Shown: piece by piece, positions 11,433 to 22,581 of the stretch
Layout of the letters: each line of letters opens with the position of its first letter
Numbering within the stretch: the first letter of the stretch is position 1
Made by a program: the position numbers and the translations under genes
The notes under the pieces: model-generated
Databases searched by the model: none
The model's input: the letters and a program-made list of their open reading frames with translations, nothing else
Told to the model about the DNA's origin: nothing
Assembly: GCF_006385555.1 (NCBI RefSeq)
Contig: NZ_CP041036.1
Coordinates: 1,674,001 to 1,738,000 of the forward strand
Length of the DNA: 64,000 nucleotides
Source of the DNA: Shewanella polaris
Lineage (GTDB): Bacteria; Pseudomonadota; Gammaproteobacteria; Enterobacterales; Shewanellaceae
Reading direction: 5' to 3'

Positions 11433-12659
11433 TTAATTTGATAGGGCAAAGTTTGCTTCTTCAGTAACAAGCAACTTGATTGCATCTTTAGCTATGACCC
11501 ATTCTTCATTGGTTGGTATCACCATAGCGATAGGGCTATCAGCTTTGGTTATGATCCCCTGTTGACCAAAACGGGCGGCTTTATTTAAGCTCTCATCAAC
11601 TTTGAAGTTAAAGATTTCCAATAAGTGAAGCACTTTCTTGCGAATAACATCTGAGTTTTCGCCAATGCCACCAGTGAAAACAATAGCGTCTAAACGGCCT
11701 AATGGCACTGTGTATGAGGCGATATATTTGGCTAAGCGATAGCAAAAAATCTCTAATGCTAATGTGGCACCTTTGTGCCCGTATTCACAAGCTTCTTCAA
11801 TACCGCGGCAATCGTTGGTGAGTTCTGAAATACCAAGTAATCCACTTTGGTTATTCAACAGGTTATTGACTTCATCAAGAGTATAACCGAGTTGCTTAAC
11901 TAAATGGAAAACAATAGATGGATCCATATCGCCACAACGTGTGCCCATGACTAAACCTTCTAATGGGGTTAATCCCATAGATGTGTCGACACTTATTCCG
12001 TTTTTAATAGCAGTTACTGATGCACCATTACCTAAATGCGCACAAATAAGGTTAGTGTCGTTAATGTTTTTACCTAATACTTTTGCCGCTTCATGACTGA
12101 CAAAAAAGTGGCTAGTACCGTGCATACCATAACGGCGAATACTATGTTCACGGTACAATTTGTAAGGTAGGGCATAAACATAGGCTTTTTCAGGCATGGT
12201 TTGGTGAAATGCGGTATCAAATACTGCAACTTGTGGTAAATCTGGGAAAGAGGCTATCGCGGCACGGATACCAATTAAATGTGCTGGATTATGCAGAGGT
12301 GCTAGTGATGCACAATCTTCAATACCTTGAATGACTTCTGGTGTGATAATAACTGAGCGGGTAAACTTTTCTCCACCATGAACAATACGGTGGCCTATGG
12401 CTTGAATACTCTCCGCTAATTGCGGTTGTGCTGCCAAGATATCATTAACAATAAATTCTACCGCTTCGCGGTGAGATGAAAATGCACCTAGTTTGGCTTC
12501 GTGTTTGTTGCCATGAAATTTCCACTTAATGCGAGAATTATCTAAACCAAAACATTCTGCTAAACCAGAAATTTGTTCATCGCCTGATTGAGCATCAATG
12601 ATGGCAAATTTTAATGATGAACTACCGCAGTTGATTACGAGCACTAATTTGTCTGACAT
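11433..12659 (-). CDS. ackA: Acetate kinase
   Basis: AckA makes ATP and acetate from acetyl phosphate and ADP. I start it at the ATG at 12659 ([20 protein letters not shown]), which has an AAGGCG ribosome-binding site; the frame extends 14 codons further upstream without homology. Family features are the NCGSSSLKF phosphate loop, the [11 protein letters not shown] segment, [12 protein letters not shown], the [11 protein letters not shown] adenosine-site loop and [10 protein letters not shown]. The length of 408 residues is normal. It is the first gene of the ackA-pta operon, divergent from yfbV. Confidence 0.96.
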   Translation of the reverse strand: MSDKLVLVINCGSSSLKFAIIDAQSGDEQISGLAECFGLDNSRIKWKFHGNKHEAKLGAFSSHREAVEFIVNDILAAQPQLAESIQAIGHRIVHGGEKFTRSVIITPEVIQGIEDCASLAPLHNPAHLIGIRAAIASFPDLPQVAVFDTAFHQTMPEKAYVYALPYKLYREHSIRRYGMHGTSHFFVSHEAAKVLGKNINDTNLICAHLGNGASVTAIKNGISVDTSMGLTPLEGLVMGTRCGDMDPSIVFHLVKQLGYTLDEVNNLLNNQSGLLGISELTNDCRGIEEACEYGHKGATLALEIFCYRLAKYIASYTVPLGRLDAIVFTGGIGENSDVIRKKVLHLLEIFNFKVDESLNKAARFGQQGIITKADSPIAMVIPTNEEWVIAKDAIKLLVTEEANFALSN

Positions 12660-12885
12660 GTTAACGCCTTCTAAGTCGATAAAACTAAATAAATTGTACA
12701 ATTTTATTTTCTGTTAAGGTTTATGAGCATGCTTAAACATCACACTTTGTTGTTCTTATGGGGATTTGCAACTGATAAGTTAACTTAACATAGTGGCAAA
12801 TCGACCAGTGCATTTTTGGCATGACACTGTATTATATAAACGTAACACTCACGTCCTAAGCAGTAAAGGTAGCTTAATATTGAAC

Positions 12886-13323
12886 ATGAATCTGGTTAAA
12901 CTACTTGGCGATGGTCAACGTTATATGAAGACTTGGCCAATGGTTAGGCAACTAGGGTATTATTTCCCAGAGTACCGTGTTGTCAAAGCAACTCAATTAG
13001 CTATTGTTGCAATGCCAGTGTTGGCATTAGTGGTTACGGCCAGCCAGCTGTATGTTTTTGGCTGGGATTATTTACCACAAGCATTAACTATGTTGTTGTT
13101 TTTCATCAGCCTGCCATTGCAAGGCTTATTATGGCTAGGTTGGCGAGCGCGCCATCCATTACCTTTATCGTTATTTGATTGGGGCAATCAACTCAGTTCA
13201 ACATTGACTGATATGGGGACATATTGCCAACCTTTAGGCCCAAGTGCCTGTTATTTAGATATGGCCGCTATTTTGAAGCTGGCCTTTGAGCGTTTGGATC
13301 AAAGTTTTTGGGATGAATTGTAA
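12886..13323 (+). CDS. yfbV: YfbV (UPF0208/DUF412) inner-membrane protein
   Basis: A 145-residue protein with two hydrophobic segments (around residues 36-58 and 64-82), homologous to E. coli YfbV over its length (motifs GQRYMKTWP, PLQGLLWLGWRARHPLP and FERLDQSFWDEL). YfbV has been linked to limiting the spread of the Ter macrodomain in E. coli; the function here is inferred. The open frame reaches back to a GTG at 12793, but those 31 residues have no counterpart in the family, so the ATG at 12886 is preferred. A TTG two codons earlier is also possible. Its place beside ackA is the same as in enteric bacteria. Confidence 0.85.
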   Translation: MNLVKLLGDGQRYMKTWPMVRQLGYYFPEYRVVKATQLAIVAMPVLALVVTASQLYVFGWDYLPQALTMLLFFISLPLQGLLWLGWRARHPLPLSLFDWGNQLSSTLTDMGTYCQPLGPSACYLDMAAILKLAFERLDQSFWDEL

Positions 13324-13376
13324 TTCATCCTGTACATAAACGGTTACTAATTTACTTATGCTTATGTTTGTTATCA

Positions 13377-14114
13377 TTAAAATGTCGCATTAATACCTCT
13401 ATCGACAAAAACCTGCTGAATCTTCTGCATTATTTCATTACTTGGTGGTGAAATATGCGCCAAAGTATACGTTTCACCAAAGGCTTGCCATTTATGTTCA
13501 CCTAACGGGTGATATGGCAATAATTCAACTTTTTCGACATTACTCATCGGTTTGATAAAGTCTGCTAATGCGATGGCAGATTCAACATCTTCGGTAAATC
13601 CGGCGACGACGACATAACGGATCCAGGTTTTTATATTTCGTTTAGTCAGATATTGTGCAAATTGTAATGTTCTATGATTACTGACTTTAGTCAGCTCGAT
13701 GTGCTTAGCATCGTCCATTTGTTTTATATCAAGTAATACTAAGTCGGTGTTGTCGAGTAATTCATCAATCACAGGTTCATATTTGCGGACAAAACCGTTG
13801 GTGTCTAAACAGGTGTGTATGCCTTTATTTTTACAGGCTTTAAATAATTCACTCACAAATTGAGCTTGTAAAATGGCCTCGCCACCACTGGCTGTAATAC
13901 CACCGCCGCTGGCTTCTAAGAAAGGTTGATAAGTAATGACTTGACTCATTATTTCATCAACAGAAGTTTCCTTACCGCCATCAAGATCCCATGTATCACG
14001 ATTATGACAATATTGGCAGCGCATAAGGCAACCTTGCATAAAAGCGATGTAGCGAATACCTGGACCATCAACGGTGCCAAATGATTCCACTGAATGTATG
14101 CGACCTAACGTCAT
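13377..14114 (-). CDS. pflA: Pyruvate formate-lyase 1-activating enzyme
   Basis: This radical SAM enzyme installs the glycyl radical on PflB under anaerobic conditions. The CX3CX2C iron-sulfur motif is Cys29, Cys33 and Cys36 ([16 protein letters not shown]). The N-terminal substrate-recognition segment [19 protein letters not shown] and the [14 protein letters not shown] glycine-rich SAM loop are present. It follows pflB on the same strand across a 76-bp gap that contains a hairpin terminator, so part of the pflB transcripts probably stop before it. Confidence 0.95.
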   Translation of the reverse strand: MTLGRIHSVESFGTVDGPGIRYIAFMQGCLMRCQYCHNRDTWDLDGGKETSVDEIMSQVITYQPFLEASGGGITASGGEAILQAQFVSELFKACKNKGIHTCLDTNGFVRKYEPVIDELLDNTDLVLLDIKQMDDAKHIELTKVSNHRTLQFAQYLTKRNIKTWIRYVVVAGFTEDVESAIALADFIKPMSNVEKVELLPYHPLGEHKWQAFGETYTLAHISPPSNEIMQKIQQVFVDRGINATF

Positions 14115-14135
14115 TGTTGTTCCTTACATGTCTAT

Positions 14136-14180
14136 AAAAAAGGCCGTATCGATAATGATTAAAACATCGATACAGCCAAT
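14136..14180 (-). terminator. Hairpin with T-run between pflB and pflA
   Basis: A 12-bp stem with one mismatch (14142-14153 against 14166-14177) is followed on the reverse strand by six T. It lies after the pflB stop and before the pflA start, so it would reduce pflA expression relative to pflB. Confidence 0.75.
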
Positions 14181-14190
14181 TTAACAGATA

Positions 14191-16473
14191 CTACAGACCT
14201 TTAGTGAATGTCCGCGTAATAACGTCTTGTTGCTGCTCTGGGGTAAGCGCATTAAAGCGAACTGCATAGCCCGATACTCGGATGGTTAATTGCGGATATT
14301 TATCAGGATTAACAATTGCATCTTCTAGCATTTCACGGTTCATGACGTTAACGTTTAAGTGTTGACCACCTTCACGGTTTGGTCTACTTAAAAAGTAGCC
14401 GTCCATCAACGACGCTAAGTTAGTACGACGACCAGTGTCATCTTTACCTAATGCATTTGGCACGATAGAGAAAGTATAAGAAATACCATCTTGTGCGTGG
14501 GCAAAAGGAAGCTTAGCCACTGATGTTAATGAAGCAATAGCACCATTTTCATCACGACCATGCATTGGGTTAGCACCAGGAGCAAATGGTGCGCCTGAAC
14601 GACGACCATCAGGAGTGTTACCGGTTTTCTTACCATAAACTACATTTGAAGTGATGGTTAAGATTGACTGTGTTGGAATCGCATTACGATACATTTTCTT
14701 ATCGCGAATTTTAGCCATAAAGCGTTCAACTAAGTCGCAAGCAATGTCATCTACACGAGCATCATTGTTACCAAATTTTGGATAGTCGCCTTGGATATCA
14801 AAATCAACAGCGATGCCGTCTTCGTCCCGAATAGGTTTAACTTGAGCATACTTAATTGCTGATAATGAATCGGCAGCAATTGATAAGCCGGCAATACCAC
14901 AAGCCATTGTGCGGCGTACGTCGCGGTCATGTAATGCCATTAACGCAGACTCGTAAGAATATTTGTCATGCATAAAGTGAATCGCATTTAGTGCAGACAC
15001 ATATTGCGTGGCAAGCCAGTCCATTAATCCATCAAGACGTGACATGACATCATCAAATTCAAGAACATCGGCTGTAATTGGGTCTGCTTTTGGCGCGATT
15101 TGGGTTTTCAGTTTTTCGTCAACACCACCGTTAATGGCATATAACATGGTTTTTGCTAAGTTAGCGCGAGCACCGAAAAACTGCATGTGTTTACCCAAAA
15201 TCATTGGGCTAACACAACAAGCGATGGCGTAATCGTCAGACTCGAAGTCTGGGCGCATTAAATCATCGTTTTCGTATTGAATTGAGCTAGTGTCAATTGA
15301 CACTTTTGCACAGTAGCTTTTAAAACCTTGTGGTAATTTAGTTGACCATAATACGGTAATGTTTGGCTCTGGGCTTGGGCCCATATTGTATAAAGTATGT
15401 AAGAAACGGAAGCTAGATTTAGTCACTAGAGTGCGACCATCAAGACCCATACCCGCGATAGATTCAGTTGCCCAAATTGGGTCACCAGAGAAAAGCTCAT
15501 CGTATTCTGGTGTACGTAAGAAACGCACCATACGTAATTTCATCACGAAATGGTCAACCATTTCTTGAGCTTGTTGCTCTGTGATAGCGCCACTCTTTAA
15601 GTCACGTTCAATAAAGATATCTAAGAAAGTTGAAGTACGACCTAATGACATTGCCGCGCCATTTTGGCTTTTGACTGCAGCAAGGTAACCAAAGTAAGTC
15701 CATTGGATAGCTTCTTTAGTATTTTTTGCAGGTACAGAAATGTCGCAACCATATTTGGCCGCCATCACTTTCATTTGACCTAACGCACGATGTTGTTCAG
15801 ATATTTCTTCACGTAATTGGATCACGCTTGATAAATCTTCACCAGATTCAAACTGTGCTTGCAAAGAGCTGAATTGAGCAAACTTATCTTGCATTAGGTA
15901 GTCGATACCGTACAAAGCAATGCGGCGGTAATCGCCAATAATACGGCCACGGCCGTAAGCATCAGGTAAGCCCGTTAATATGCCAGATTTACGACAATCC
16001 ATAATTTCTGGGGTATAAACATCAAATACGCCTTGGTTGTGAGTTTTACGCAGTTCAGAATAAGTATATTTAACATCACTGTTAAGTTCACGACCATAAG
16101 CTTTGCATGAACCTTCAACCATACGAATACCACCATTAGGTAGCATGGCACGCTTTAATGGTGCATCAGTTTGTAACCCAACGATGGTTTCAAGGTCTTT
16201 ATTAATGTAACCAGCTTCATGAGAGGTAATTGTTGAAACCATTTCTGTGTCGAAATCGACAGGGGCATGAGTTTGGTTTTCTTGCTTGATGCCTTCCATG
16301 ACTTTGTCCCACAAAGCTAATGTGGCATCAGTAGCATCAGCTAAGAATGATTCATCACCCTCATATGGAGTGTAATTTTGTTGGATAAAGTCACGTACGT
16401 TAACTTCTGTTTTCCAATCGCCAGCTACGAAACCTTCCCACGCGTTGGCAAATAGTTCGGTTTTATCTGTCAT
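14191..16473 (-). CDS. pflB: Formate C-acetyltransferase (pyruvate formate-lyase)
   Basis: PflB cleaves pyruvate with CoA to acetyl-CoA and formate by glycyl-radical chemistry, the entry to the pta-ackA route encoded next door. The protein is 760 residues, the same as E. coli PflB. The adjacent active-site cysteines lie in [10 protein letters not shown] (about residues 419-420). The glycyl radical is Gly735 in [12 protein letters not shown], 25 residues from the C-terminus. The start codon is well placed, since the N-terminus [19 protein letters not shown] aligns with the family. No focA lies upstream; the next 1.17 kb is without genes. Confidence 0.97.
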   Translation of the reverse strand: MTDKTELFANAWEGFVAGDWKTEVNVRDFIQQNYTPYEGDESFLADATDATLALWDKVMEGIKQENQTHAPVDFDTEMVSTITSHEAGYINKDLETIVGLQTDAPLKRAMLPNGGIRMVEGSCKAYGRELNSDVKYTYSELRKTHNQGVFDVYTPEIMDCRKSGILTGLPDAYGRGRIIGDYRRIALYGIDYLMQDKFAQFSSLQAQFESGEDLSSVIQLREEISEQHRALGQMKVMAAKYGCDISVPAKNTKEAIQWTYFGYLAAVKSQNGAAMSLGRTSTFLDIFIERDLKSGAITEQQAQEMVDHFVMKLRMVRFLRTPEYDELFSGDPIWATESIAGMGLDGRTLVTKSSFRFLHTLYNMGPSPEPNITVLWSTKLPQGFKSYCAKVSIDTSSIQYENDDLMRPDFESDDYAIACCVSPMILGKHMQFFGARANLAKTMLYAINGGVDEKLKTQIAPKADPITADVLEFDDVMSRLDGLMDWLATQYVSALNAIHFMHDKYSYESALMALHDRDVRRTMACGIAGLSIAADSLSAIKYAQVKPIRDEDGIAVDFDIQGDYPKFGNNDARVDDIACDLVERFMAKIRDKKMYRNAIPTQSILTITSNVVYGKKTGNTPDGRRSGAPFAPGANPMHGRDENGAIASLTSVAKLPFAHAQDGISYTFSIVPNALGKDDTGRRTNLASLMDGYFLSRPNREGGQHLNVNVMNREMLEDAIVNPDKYPQLTIRVSGYAVRFNALTPEQQQDVITRTFTKGL

Positions 16474-16666
16474 TCACTTAACCCTCTGGTTGATTATCTA
16501 CGGGTATCATCCCTAGGTATTCGAGGTGATGCTATCCGTTGAGTATTTACATTCTGTGATCTAGGTTTATTCGCTAGACTGATCTGTTTACATCATATGC
16601 GTCATTTTGTGGTGAAGTGTTCGGTCTATTTTCTGTAATGACGCTAATCGTTTTTGCTTATTTAAA

Positions 16667-16679
16667 TTGGTAAGACCAT
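16667..16679. promoter_or_regulatory. PdhR/GntR-type operator upstream of pflB
   Basis: TTGGTAAGACCAT matches the TTGGTnnnACCAA palindrome recognised by FadR-subfamily GntR regulators such as PdhR, with one base off in the right half. It lies about 195 bp upstream of the pflB start codon. The regulator is inferred from the motif only. Confidence 0.5.
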
Positions 16680-16900
16680 TTGTCCATGTAGTGATAGTAG
16701 CATAACTTAGTGACGATATCGGCGGCTTTTGTTAATTGAATGGTAAAAGTGTTAACTGCTTAACAAATCTGTTTAGAATTAAGAGTAGCACAGGCCATTA
16801 ACATTCATTTAAAAGCATCGCAGTTTATGCGCTTGCTTTAATAATTGATGTTCAACTAAGGATTAAGGCAATGTAGTTAGCTCTTAGTTCATTCTTCTTT

Positions 16901-16928
16901 GTGACTAGTGACTAGTGACTAGTGACTA
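16901..16928 (+). repeat. Four tandem copies of heptamer GTGACTA
   Basis: Four perfect direct copies of GTGACTA in the gene-free region, followed by ATCAC, which makes the last copy part of a small palindrome. Confidence 0.9.
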
Positions 16929-17346
16929 ATCACATTGCAGCAAGCAGAATTGTTAAGGCCTAATTGAATAGGTTAGTTGACATAAATAATTCGAAAATAC
17001 AGTTACCTTAACGTGAATCGTTATCATTGTTAAGGTTATCTCGTAAGTGCAATGGTCCTTAGATTTTTGAGGTTTAGTTTTCCCATTAAATAGGTCTACA
17101 TGCCATAGGGTATTGAGTCTTTGTATATCACTAACTCATTGTTTAGATTCTTTTCGCGTTTACGACTTATCACTTTGGCAATATAACTTGCTATAACATG
17201 TCGAATCGAAAATACCTGTATTCAGATATAAAGCTTGATTACGGATATTGACGTGATGATAACTGAAATCGCTTTATTTATGAGCGGTTTAATGCGGATT
17301 AACTGTAATAGTTAGTAGAATGAAACCATCATTACAGACTGTTAAC

Positions 17347-17359
17347 TTGGTAAGACCAA
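17347..17359. promoter_or_regulatory. Second PdhR/GntR-type operator (perfect palindrome)
   Basis: TTGGTAAGACCAA is a perfect palindrome of the PdhR/LldR class and has the same core as the site at 16667. It is about 870 bp from pflB and 290 bp from the 3' end of the TonB receptor gene, so its target is unclear. Confidence 0.5.
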
Positions 17360-17591
17360 TGTACTTCATGTTTCTTGGTAAGTGATTAAATAGTGCTATG
17401 TATTATTAATAAACTGCATTTTAGACATTGATAATATCAGTATGAGTGTGAGGTTAGAGTATAAAAATCAGTATGTTTTCTACAGTTGATCAAGGATTAA
17501 AAATATAGTGGAACCAATGTTAGGGTAGATAACTCAATATTATCTAGGCTTATTTTGTTGTTTACACCACCAAAATATTAATAGCCGGAGT

Positions 17592-17619
17592 ATAAAAAGC
17601 GGCATCCGAGGATGCCGTT
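17592..17619 (-). terminator. Intrinsic terminator of the TonB-dependent receptor gene
   Basis: A 7-bp GC-rich stem (CGGCATC / GATGCCG, loop CGAG) is followed on the reverse strand by TTTTT. Confidence 0.8.
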
Positions 17620-17642
17620 GAATAAACAAATAAGTTAATCAG

Positions 17643-20510
17643 TTAGAACTTATAGGTAGCTGTTGTGTGGAAGAAACGACCGACGTTATCGTAAGCTGAA
17701 CTTGTGGTATCAGTACCTGTATAGCCGTAAGGTAAATCACGATCAAACACGTTATCAATACCAAATTTCAAGGTAATACCAGAATCGAAGTTGTATGCAA
17801 CCGCGATATCGGTAATAAAGTAATCGTCAAATTCCATGTTGCTATTAGGATTTGCATTTAATGCTAATTCCTTATCGGTATAAAGGCTTACACCCTCAAT
17901 GTAGCGTGTTCTCCAGTTAACATCCCAACTATCAATTGAATAACCTATGCTCCAGTTGGCTTGCCATTTAGCATAACCAGCAGTACCTGCCAGTTCTTCA
18001 AATGTATCAGGCTCGTCTTGGAATGAGAAATCTTTGCGTTTTAATAGGCGAGTTGCAATAAGGTTAGTGCGTACATCACCATTAAAGGCTTCAAACACGT
18101 AGCCAATATCAAAGTCAATACCAGCAGCTTCTAGTGATGCAATGTTTAACGAGAATTGTCTAATTTGAGTAATTTCGTGGGTAGTTGCATCACGTGTAAT
18201 CAAACTACAATATTCGTTATTCACACCAGATGGCGAATCAACACAACGGTCGATAATATCTTGAGCACCAACTGCACTGATAGCGTTTTCTATTTCAATA
18301 TTCCAATAATCAGTGGTGATTGATAATCCATCGATATAATCAGGTTGATAAACAATCCCTAAAGTATAACTTTTTGATTCTTCAGCCTTTAGTTCACGAT
18401 TACCGCCACTTAATCCTTCAAGAGTTTTGTCGTCATAGTCAGCATCAAACCCCGCTGGAATACCTAAGGCCGCACAGTTAGTTTGGCGTAAGGTAGGGTC
18501 TGCAAGATCATTTAAGTTTGTAGCACGGCAAGAATCATTAACAGAAAAGAAAGTTTGGCTAGCTGCGCCATAAAGCTCGCTAATGTTTGGCGCACGAATT
18601 GCTTCTGAATAAGTGGTACGAACTCGGAGTTGATCATCAACCTCCCAGCTTAGCCCAGCTTTCCAAGTTGTTGCATTACCAATAGTACTGTAATCAGCAA
18701 AGCGAATTGCAAGGTCTAAGTCTAGTTGACGCACCATAGGTAAATCTGCGAGTAAAGGTAATGTGATTTCAGCAAACACTTCGCTGACATCAAAATCGCC
18801 TTTGTCTTCACCTAATGCATTGAAAAAAGTGCCCTCTGCATTGTCTGGTTCAAAAATTTCACTTTCTTCTTTACGGTATTCAACACCCGTAGAGAAACCA
18901 ACATAACCAGCAGGCAATTCAAACAAACCAGAGTTAGTCATGGTTCCGCCTAACACGGTTTGTTTGATAACTGAGGTACCTGTTGACGTTGTATTAATGT
19001 AATCGATTGCATCTTGACTTGGGGCACCAAAACCAAAAATGTTTACTGGAACACAACCTGCGTCTCTAGCATCTTGGTCACGACATACCGCAACACCGTC
19101 TTCTAATACTGAATCAAGGGCGTTAGTGTAATTGTCATACACTAGGTTATTTTTGTTAACACGTTCCAAATCTGTTTGGCCATAAATGGCATAGGCGTCG
19201 TAATCCCAATCTTGAAATACTACACCTTCAAGACCTAACACATAGCGTTGGGTTTCGCGGGTGTCATCTTCAATTCGCGCACCCAAGTCAGTCATAAAGC
19301 GGCGAATGTTGAGAGAGTCTAATGGTGCAGAATTACCATCGCTATCTTTGTTTGCTTTCATTAATGCAACAAGTTCAGGATTGATAAAAGCGTTATCAAT
19401 TTTGATATCGTTAACTGGATTACCAAAGAAGAAAGCGGGTTGGCCTTCATTAGTAGACTGACTGTTAACGTATTTAGCTTCAAAATAGACGTTGTGGTCA
19501 TCGTTAAGTTGATAATTTGTTTTAAAGTTAAGATTGTAACGTTCAAATTCTGGCTGTAATTCAACAAATTGGTTTAAGTTAGTTAAGTCACAATCCGCAC
19601 AGCGAATACCATCAACATTTTGACCAGAGTAAACGTCTCTTAATGAACCGTCTGGATTAAAGCTTTTCCAACCGCCTAAATTAAAAGTACCAGCATTACT
19701 AATCGTGTAGTGACCCGCATTAGGTGTCCAAATCTTGTCAGGATCAGAAGGATCATTGTTATCGGTAGTACGACTTGAATTCGCAAGGCTCGTAAAAGCA
19801 GTTGAAGTCTGGTCGCGATCAAATGCTTTTAATTGCTCTTGAGCACTGTATTCAACCGCAAAGGCAACATTACCATCACCCTGGGCGAAATCAGTACCAT
19901 AAGACAAAGAAAAACGATCTTTATTGTGGTCACTGTCATCTGCCCAACCCTTGGTTGCAGAGACATCTAAACCGTTAATATCTTTCTTTAATATAAAGTT
20001 AACTACACCGGTTACCGCATCGGCACCGTAAATGGCTGATGCACCACCAGTAATGACTTCCACTCTATCAATCCACACACTTGGAATGGTATTGACGTCG
20101 ACTGAAGAAGTACCTGCTGAGCTTGATACATGACGCTTGCCATTAACAAGTACGAGTGTTCTATCAGAACCCATGCTTCTTAAATCGAGTAAATTAAGAC
20201 CCGAAGTACCAATAAAGCGGCCTGAGTTAGCTAATGAATAGGTATTACCTAGTGCTGGTAATTGGTTTAGCGCTTCACCAATGTTAGTTACACCCGTTGA
20301 TAATAACTCATCGCCAGTAATTACAGTTACTGGTGTTGGTGCCACGGCACCTTCACGAATAATTCGTGAACCAGTTACTGAAATACGTTCTACAGGTGAC
20401 GCGACTGTCGCTTCTTCAGCAAACGTATTTAATGATGTCGCAGCAGAAAGAGCCACGCCACTGATTAGCGCAACGCGGATCGCATTGGCCAATTTTGAAT
20501 TAACTTGCAT
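17643..20510 (-). CDS. TonB-dependent outer-membrane receptor
   Basis: A 955-residue outer-membrane active transporter energised by TonB-ExbBD. A Sec signal peptide covers about residues 1-31 (ends near NTFAEE). Next come a TonB-box-like VERISVTGSRI, the plug domain (GEALNQLPALG, LDLRSMGSDRTLVLVNGKR, VEVITGGASAIYGADAVTGVVNF) and a long beta-barrel ending in aromatic ATYKF, the usual outer-membrane insertion signal. The sequence is of the large receptor subgroup common in Shewanella and Colwellia, often used for oligosaccharides or peptides; the ligand cannot be inferred. It has a single-gene layout with its own terminator. Confidence 0.92.
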   Translation of the reverse strand: MQVNSKLANAIRVALISGVALSAATSLNTFAEEATVASPVERISVTGSRIIREGAVAPTPVTVITGDELLSTGVTNIGEALNQLPALGNTYSLANSGRFIGTSGLNLLDLRSMGSDRTLVLVNGKRHVSSSAGTSSVDVNTIPSVWIDRVEVITGGASAIYGADAVTGVVNFILKKDINGLDVSATKGWADDSDHNKDRFSLSYGTDFAQGDGNVAFAVEYSAQEQLKAFDRDQTSTAFTSLANSSRTTDNNDPSDPDKIWTPNAGHYTISNAGTFNLGGWKSFNPDGSLRDVYSGQNVDGIRCADCDLTNLNQFVELQPEFERYNLNFKTNYQLNDDHNVYFEAKYVNSQSTNEGQPAFFFGNPVNDIKIDNAFINPELVALMKANKDSDGNSAPLDSLNIRRFMTDLGARIEDDTRETQRYVLGLEGVVFQDWDYDAYAIYGQTDLERVNKNNLVYDNYTNALDSVLEDGVAVCRDQDARDAGCVPVNIFGFGAPSQDAIDYINTTSTGTSVIKQTVLGGTMTNSGLFELPAGYVGFSTGVEYRKEESEIFEPDNAEGTFFNALGEDKGDFDVSEVFAEITLPLLADLPMVRQLDLDLAIRFADYSTIGNATTWKAGLSWEVDDQLRVRTTYSEAIRAPNISELYGAASQTFFSVNDSCRATNLNDLADPTLRQTNCAALGIPAGFDADYDDKTLEGLSGGNRELKAEESKSYTLGIVYQPDYIDGLSITTDYWNIEIENAISAVGAQDIIDRCVDSPSGVNNEYCSLITRDATTHEITQIRQFSLNIASLEAAGIDFDIGYVFEAFNGDVRTNLIATRLLKRKDFSFQDEPDTFEELAGTAGYAKWQANWSIGYSIDSWDVNWRTRYIEGVSLYTDKELALNANPNSNMEFDDYFITDIAVAYNFDSGITLKFGIDNVFDRDLPYGYTGTDTTSSAYDNVGRFFHTTATYKF

Positions 20511-21160
20511 TTATCACTCCCAGAAATGTTTTTTATTATGTGGTAATTGTTGAGATTATTTTGAATGTAAACATAAAATAAAATTACACCAACACGGGTA
20601 TAACCATTACTGGAATGAAATACAATACCTAAAAATCAATGGCTTAGCTAATTGAGCGTTAACTTCTTAAGCTACTTTCATTAACATTTATTAGACATTT
20701 CGATGACCAAAGCTTTAAATTGTAAAGTAATAAGTTTACTTAACTTTAAGGTGTTAGTTATTTGTTAGATTGCTGTGTTTTTTTGAGGTTATGGAGAGTG
20801 TTTGAATTTGTTAGTGTTAATTAATTGTGTTGTGATGGTTGTCATTATTAATGATGAAATTAATTAATGATGAGTATTTCGATGGGTTTTATCATATAAA
20901 TCTAACTTAAAGAGTATATTTTCGATAACTTGATTATGAATTGATATATCTAATTTTAAATGAGTTTTTTTGTTATGAATAATAATTCATTCGGTATTTA
21001 TGCATGTTTTTGAATAATTATTCTGTAAAGGGGTAGCGGAAAGATAGTTTTAATTGTATTTAAATCAACCTCAAAGTTGATAACATTGTCAATATTATAA
21101 CAAGGAAATTTTTTATTAAGAAAGGTAGTATAACAATAAAGATTAACATGTTGGTGATCA
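20511..21160. other. AT-rich intergenic region upstream of the TonB receptor gene
   Basis: No supported gene. The part nearest 20511 must hold the receptor gene promoter. The rest is very AT-rich with repeated TTAAT/ATTAA runs around 20815-20870. A 62-codon reverse frame at its right end overlaps the cysK terminator and is rejected. Confidence 0.5.
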
Positions 21161-21190
21161 AAAAATGCCAGCAAATCTGCTGGCATTTTT
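21161..21190 (-). terminator. Intrinsic terminator of cysK
   Basis: A 13-bp perfect stem (AAAAATGCCAGCA and its inverse) with a four-base loop, T-rich on both strands. It lies about 40 bases past the cysK stop. Confidence 0.9.
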
Positions 21191-21230
21191 ATTTATGACA
21201 ATAATGATTCATGTAGAGTCACTTACATCA

Positions 21231-22196
21231 TTATTGCACGTTTTCGCTATCACCAAATTCACCTGCAAATAATGCAGTTGATAAATAACGTTCAGCAGCC
21301 GATGGTAAGATAACCACAATTGTCTTACCGGCAAACTCAGGTAATGCAGCAATTCGATTAGCAGCTACAACCGCAGCACCAGAAGAAATACCCACTAAGA
21401 TACCTTCTTCTTTCATTAAGCGGCGAGCCATTTCGATAGAGTCTTCATTCGATACAGCTTCAACGCGGTCAATAATTGATAAGTCCAAGTTGCCTGGAAT
21501 AAAACCAGCACCAATACCTTGGATTTTATGTGGACCAGGTTGAATTGGTTGGCCTGCAAGAGCCTGTGCAATAACGGGTGAGTCAACAGGTTCAACCGCG
21601 ACAGAGGTAATGGTTTTGCCCTGTGCTTTTAAATAACGGCTTACACCTGTTAATGTGCCACCAGTGCCCACACCTGCAACAAATACATCAACTTGACCAT
21701 CGGTATCATTCCAAATTTCTGGACCAGTGGTTTGTTCGTGAATTTCTGGATTGGCTGGGTTATCGAATTGGCCAAGGATCAGGTATTTTTCTGGCGCTGA
21801 CTGACGGATCTCTTCAGCTTTATCAATGGCACCTTTCATGCCTTTAGCGCCTTCAGTCAATACTACATTTGCACCGAGTGCTTTTAGCAGCTTACGACGC
21901 TCTAAGCTCATGGTGTTTGGCATTGTTAAGGTTAGTTTGTACCCACGAGCAGCAGCAACATAAGCAAGTGCGATACCGGTATTGCCTGACGTTGGTTCAA
22001 TTAGTTCAATATCTTTAGTTAATGTGCCTTTTTTCTCGGCATCCCAAATCATATTGGCGCCAATACGACATTTCACGCTAAAACTTGGGTTACGTGATTC
22101 CACTTTTGCTAATACTTTGCCATTACTGACACGGTTTAAACGAACGAGTGGTGTATTGCCTATAGTGTATGAATTATCTTCGAAAATTTTGCTCAT
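21231..22196 (-). CDS. cysK: Cysteine synthase A
   Basis: A PLP enzyme that makes cysteine from O-acetylserine and sulfide. The 321-residue protein shows the PLP lysine Lys42 in [11 protein letters not shown], the substrate loop [12 protein letters not shown], the phosphate-binding [16 protein letters not shown] and the late GISSGAA. These are the CysK marks; CysM would differ in the substrate loops. It is monocistronic with a strong terminator, and cysZ lies about 4 kb away. CysB control is likely for the family but no site was located. Confidence 0.95.
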   Translation of the reverse strand: MSKIFEDNSYTIGNTPLVRLNRVSNGKVLAKVESRNPSFSVKCRIGANMIWDAEKKGTLTKDIELIEPTSGNTGIALAYVAAARGYKLTLTMPNTMSLERRKLLKALGANVVLTEGAKGMKGAIDKAEEIRQSAPEKYLILGQFDNPANPEIHEQTTGPEIWNDTDGQVDVFVAGVGTGGTLTGVSRYLKAQGKTITSVAVEPVDSPVIAQALAGQPIQPGPHKIQGIGAGFIPGNLDLSIIDRVEAVSNEDSIEMARRLMKEEGILVGISSGAAVVAANRIAALPEFAGKTIVVILPSAAERYLSTALFAGEFGDSENVQ

Positions 22197-22581
22197 GGAT
22201 TATTTGCTCCTATGGTTGCATTGCCTAATCATAATCTGCTCAGCAGGATTTAGAAGTGAAAGTTTGTTCTTCTTTATGCTTTTTAGTTATAAATGACTTG
22301 ATATTTATTCTAAAACTGTCAAAGATGTCGCTATATTAGTCTTTTGTGGTAAAAGGTCATCTTTCAATGGTCTGACCATCAAGTAAATTTAATTTAGTAT
22401 GACGAGAATAAATCATAAAATACTAGAATAGGCTTAATCAGCGAGATGTTCTAATTTGTGCCATCCATATTTATGAGCAAGGTTGTCGATAAGCGATGTT
22501 AAAACCTTCTTTCATGTATGTCGAAATATATGGCGCTCAATGAGCTTTAGCTAACTCATTCACTAAAAATGGTAGAGTAAA
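22197..22581. other. Intergenic region between divergent cysK and the KAS III gene
   Basis: A gap of 385 bp without a supported gene. It holds the promoters of both divergent genes. I saw no riboswitch-like or strongly palindromic structure. Confidence 0.5.

Larger units (their letters stand above)
16474..17582. other. 1.1-kb region without genes upstream of pflB
   Basis: No reading frame longer than 60 codons or with recognisable protein similarity was found here. It is AT-rich and includes the pflB promoter region, two PdhR-like palindromes (about 16667 and 17347) and a four-fold heptamer repeat at 16901. In E. coli and, from memory, in other Shewanella a formate channel gene (focA) adjoins pflB; I see none in this window. 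Confidence 0.6.

Noticed and set aside
13136..13376. Terminator between convergent yfbV and pflA
   Set aside because: I looked for a hairpin with a T-run and found none convincing.
20998..21186. 62-codon reverse frame downstream of cysK
   Set aside because: It overlaps the cysK terminator hairpin, has no ribosome-binding site and no protein-like pattern.
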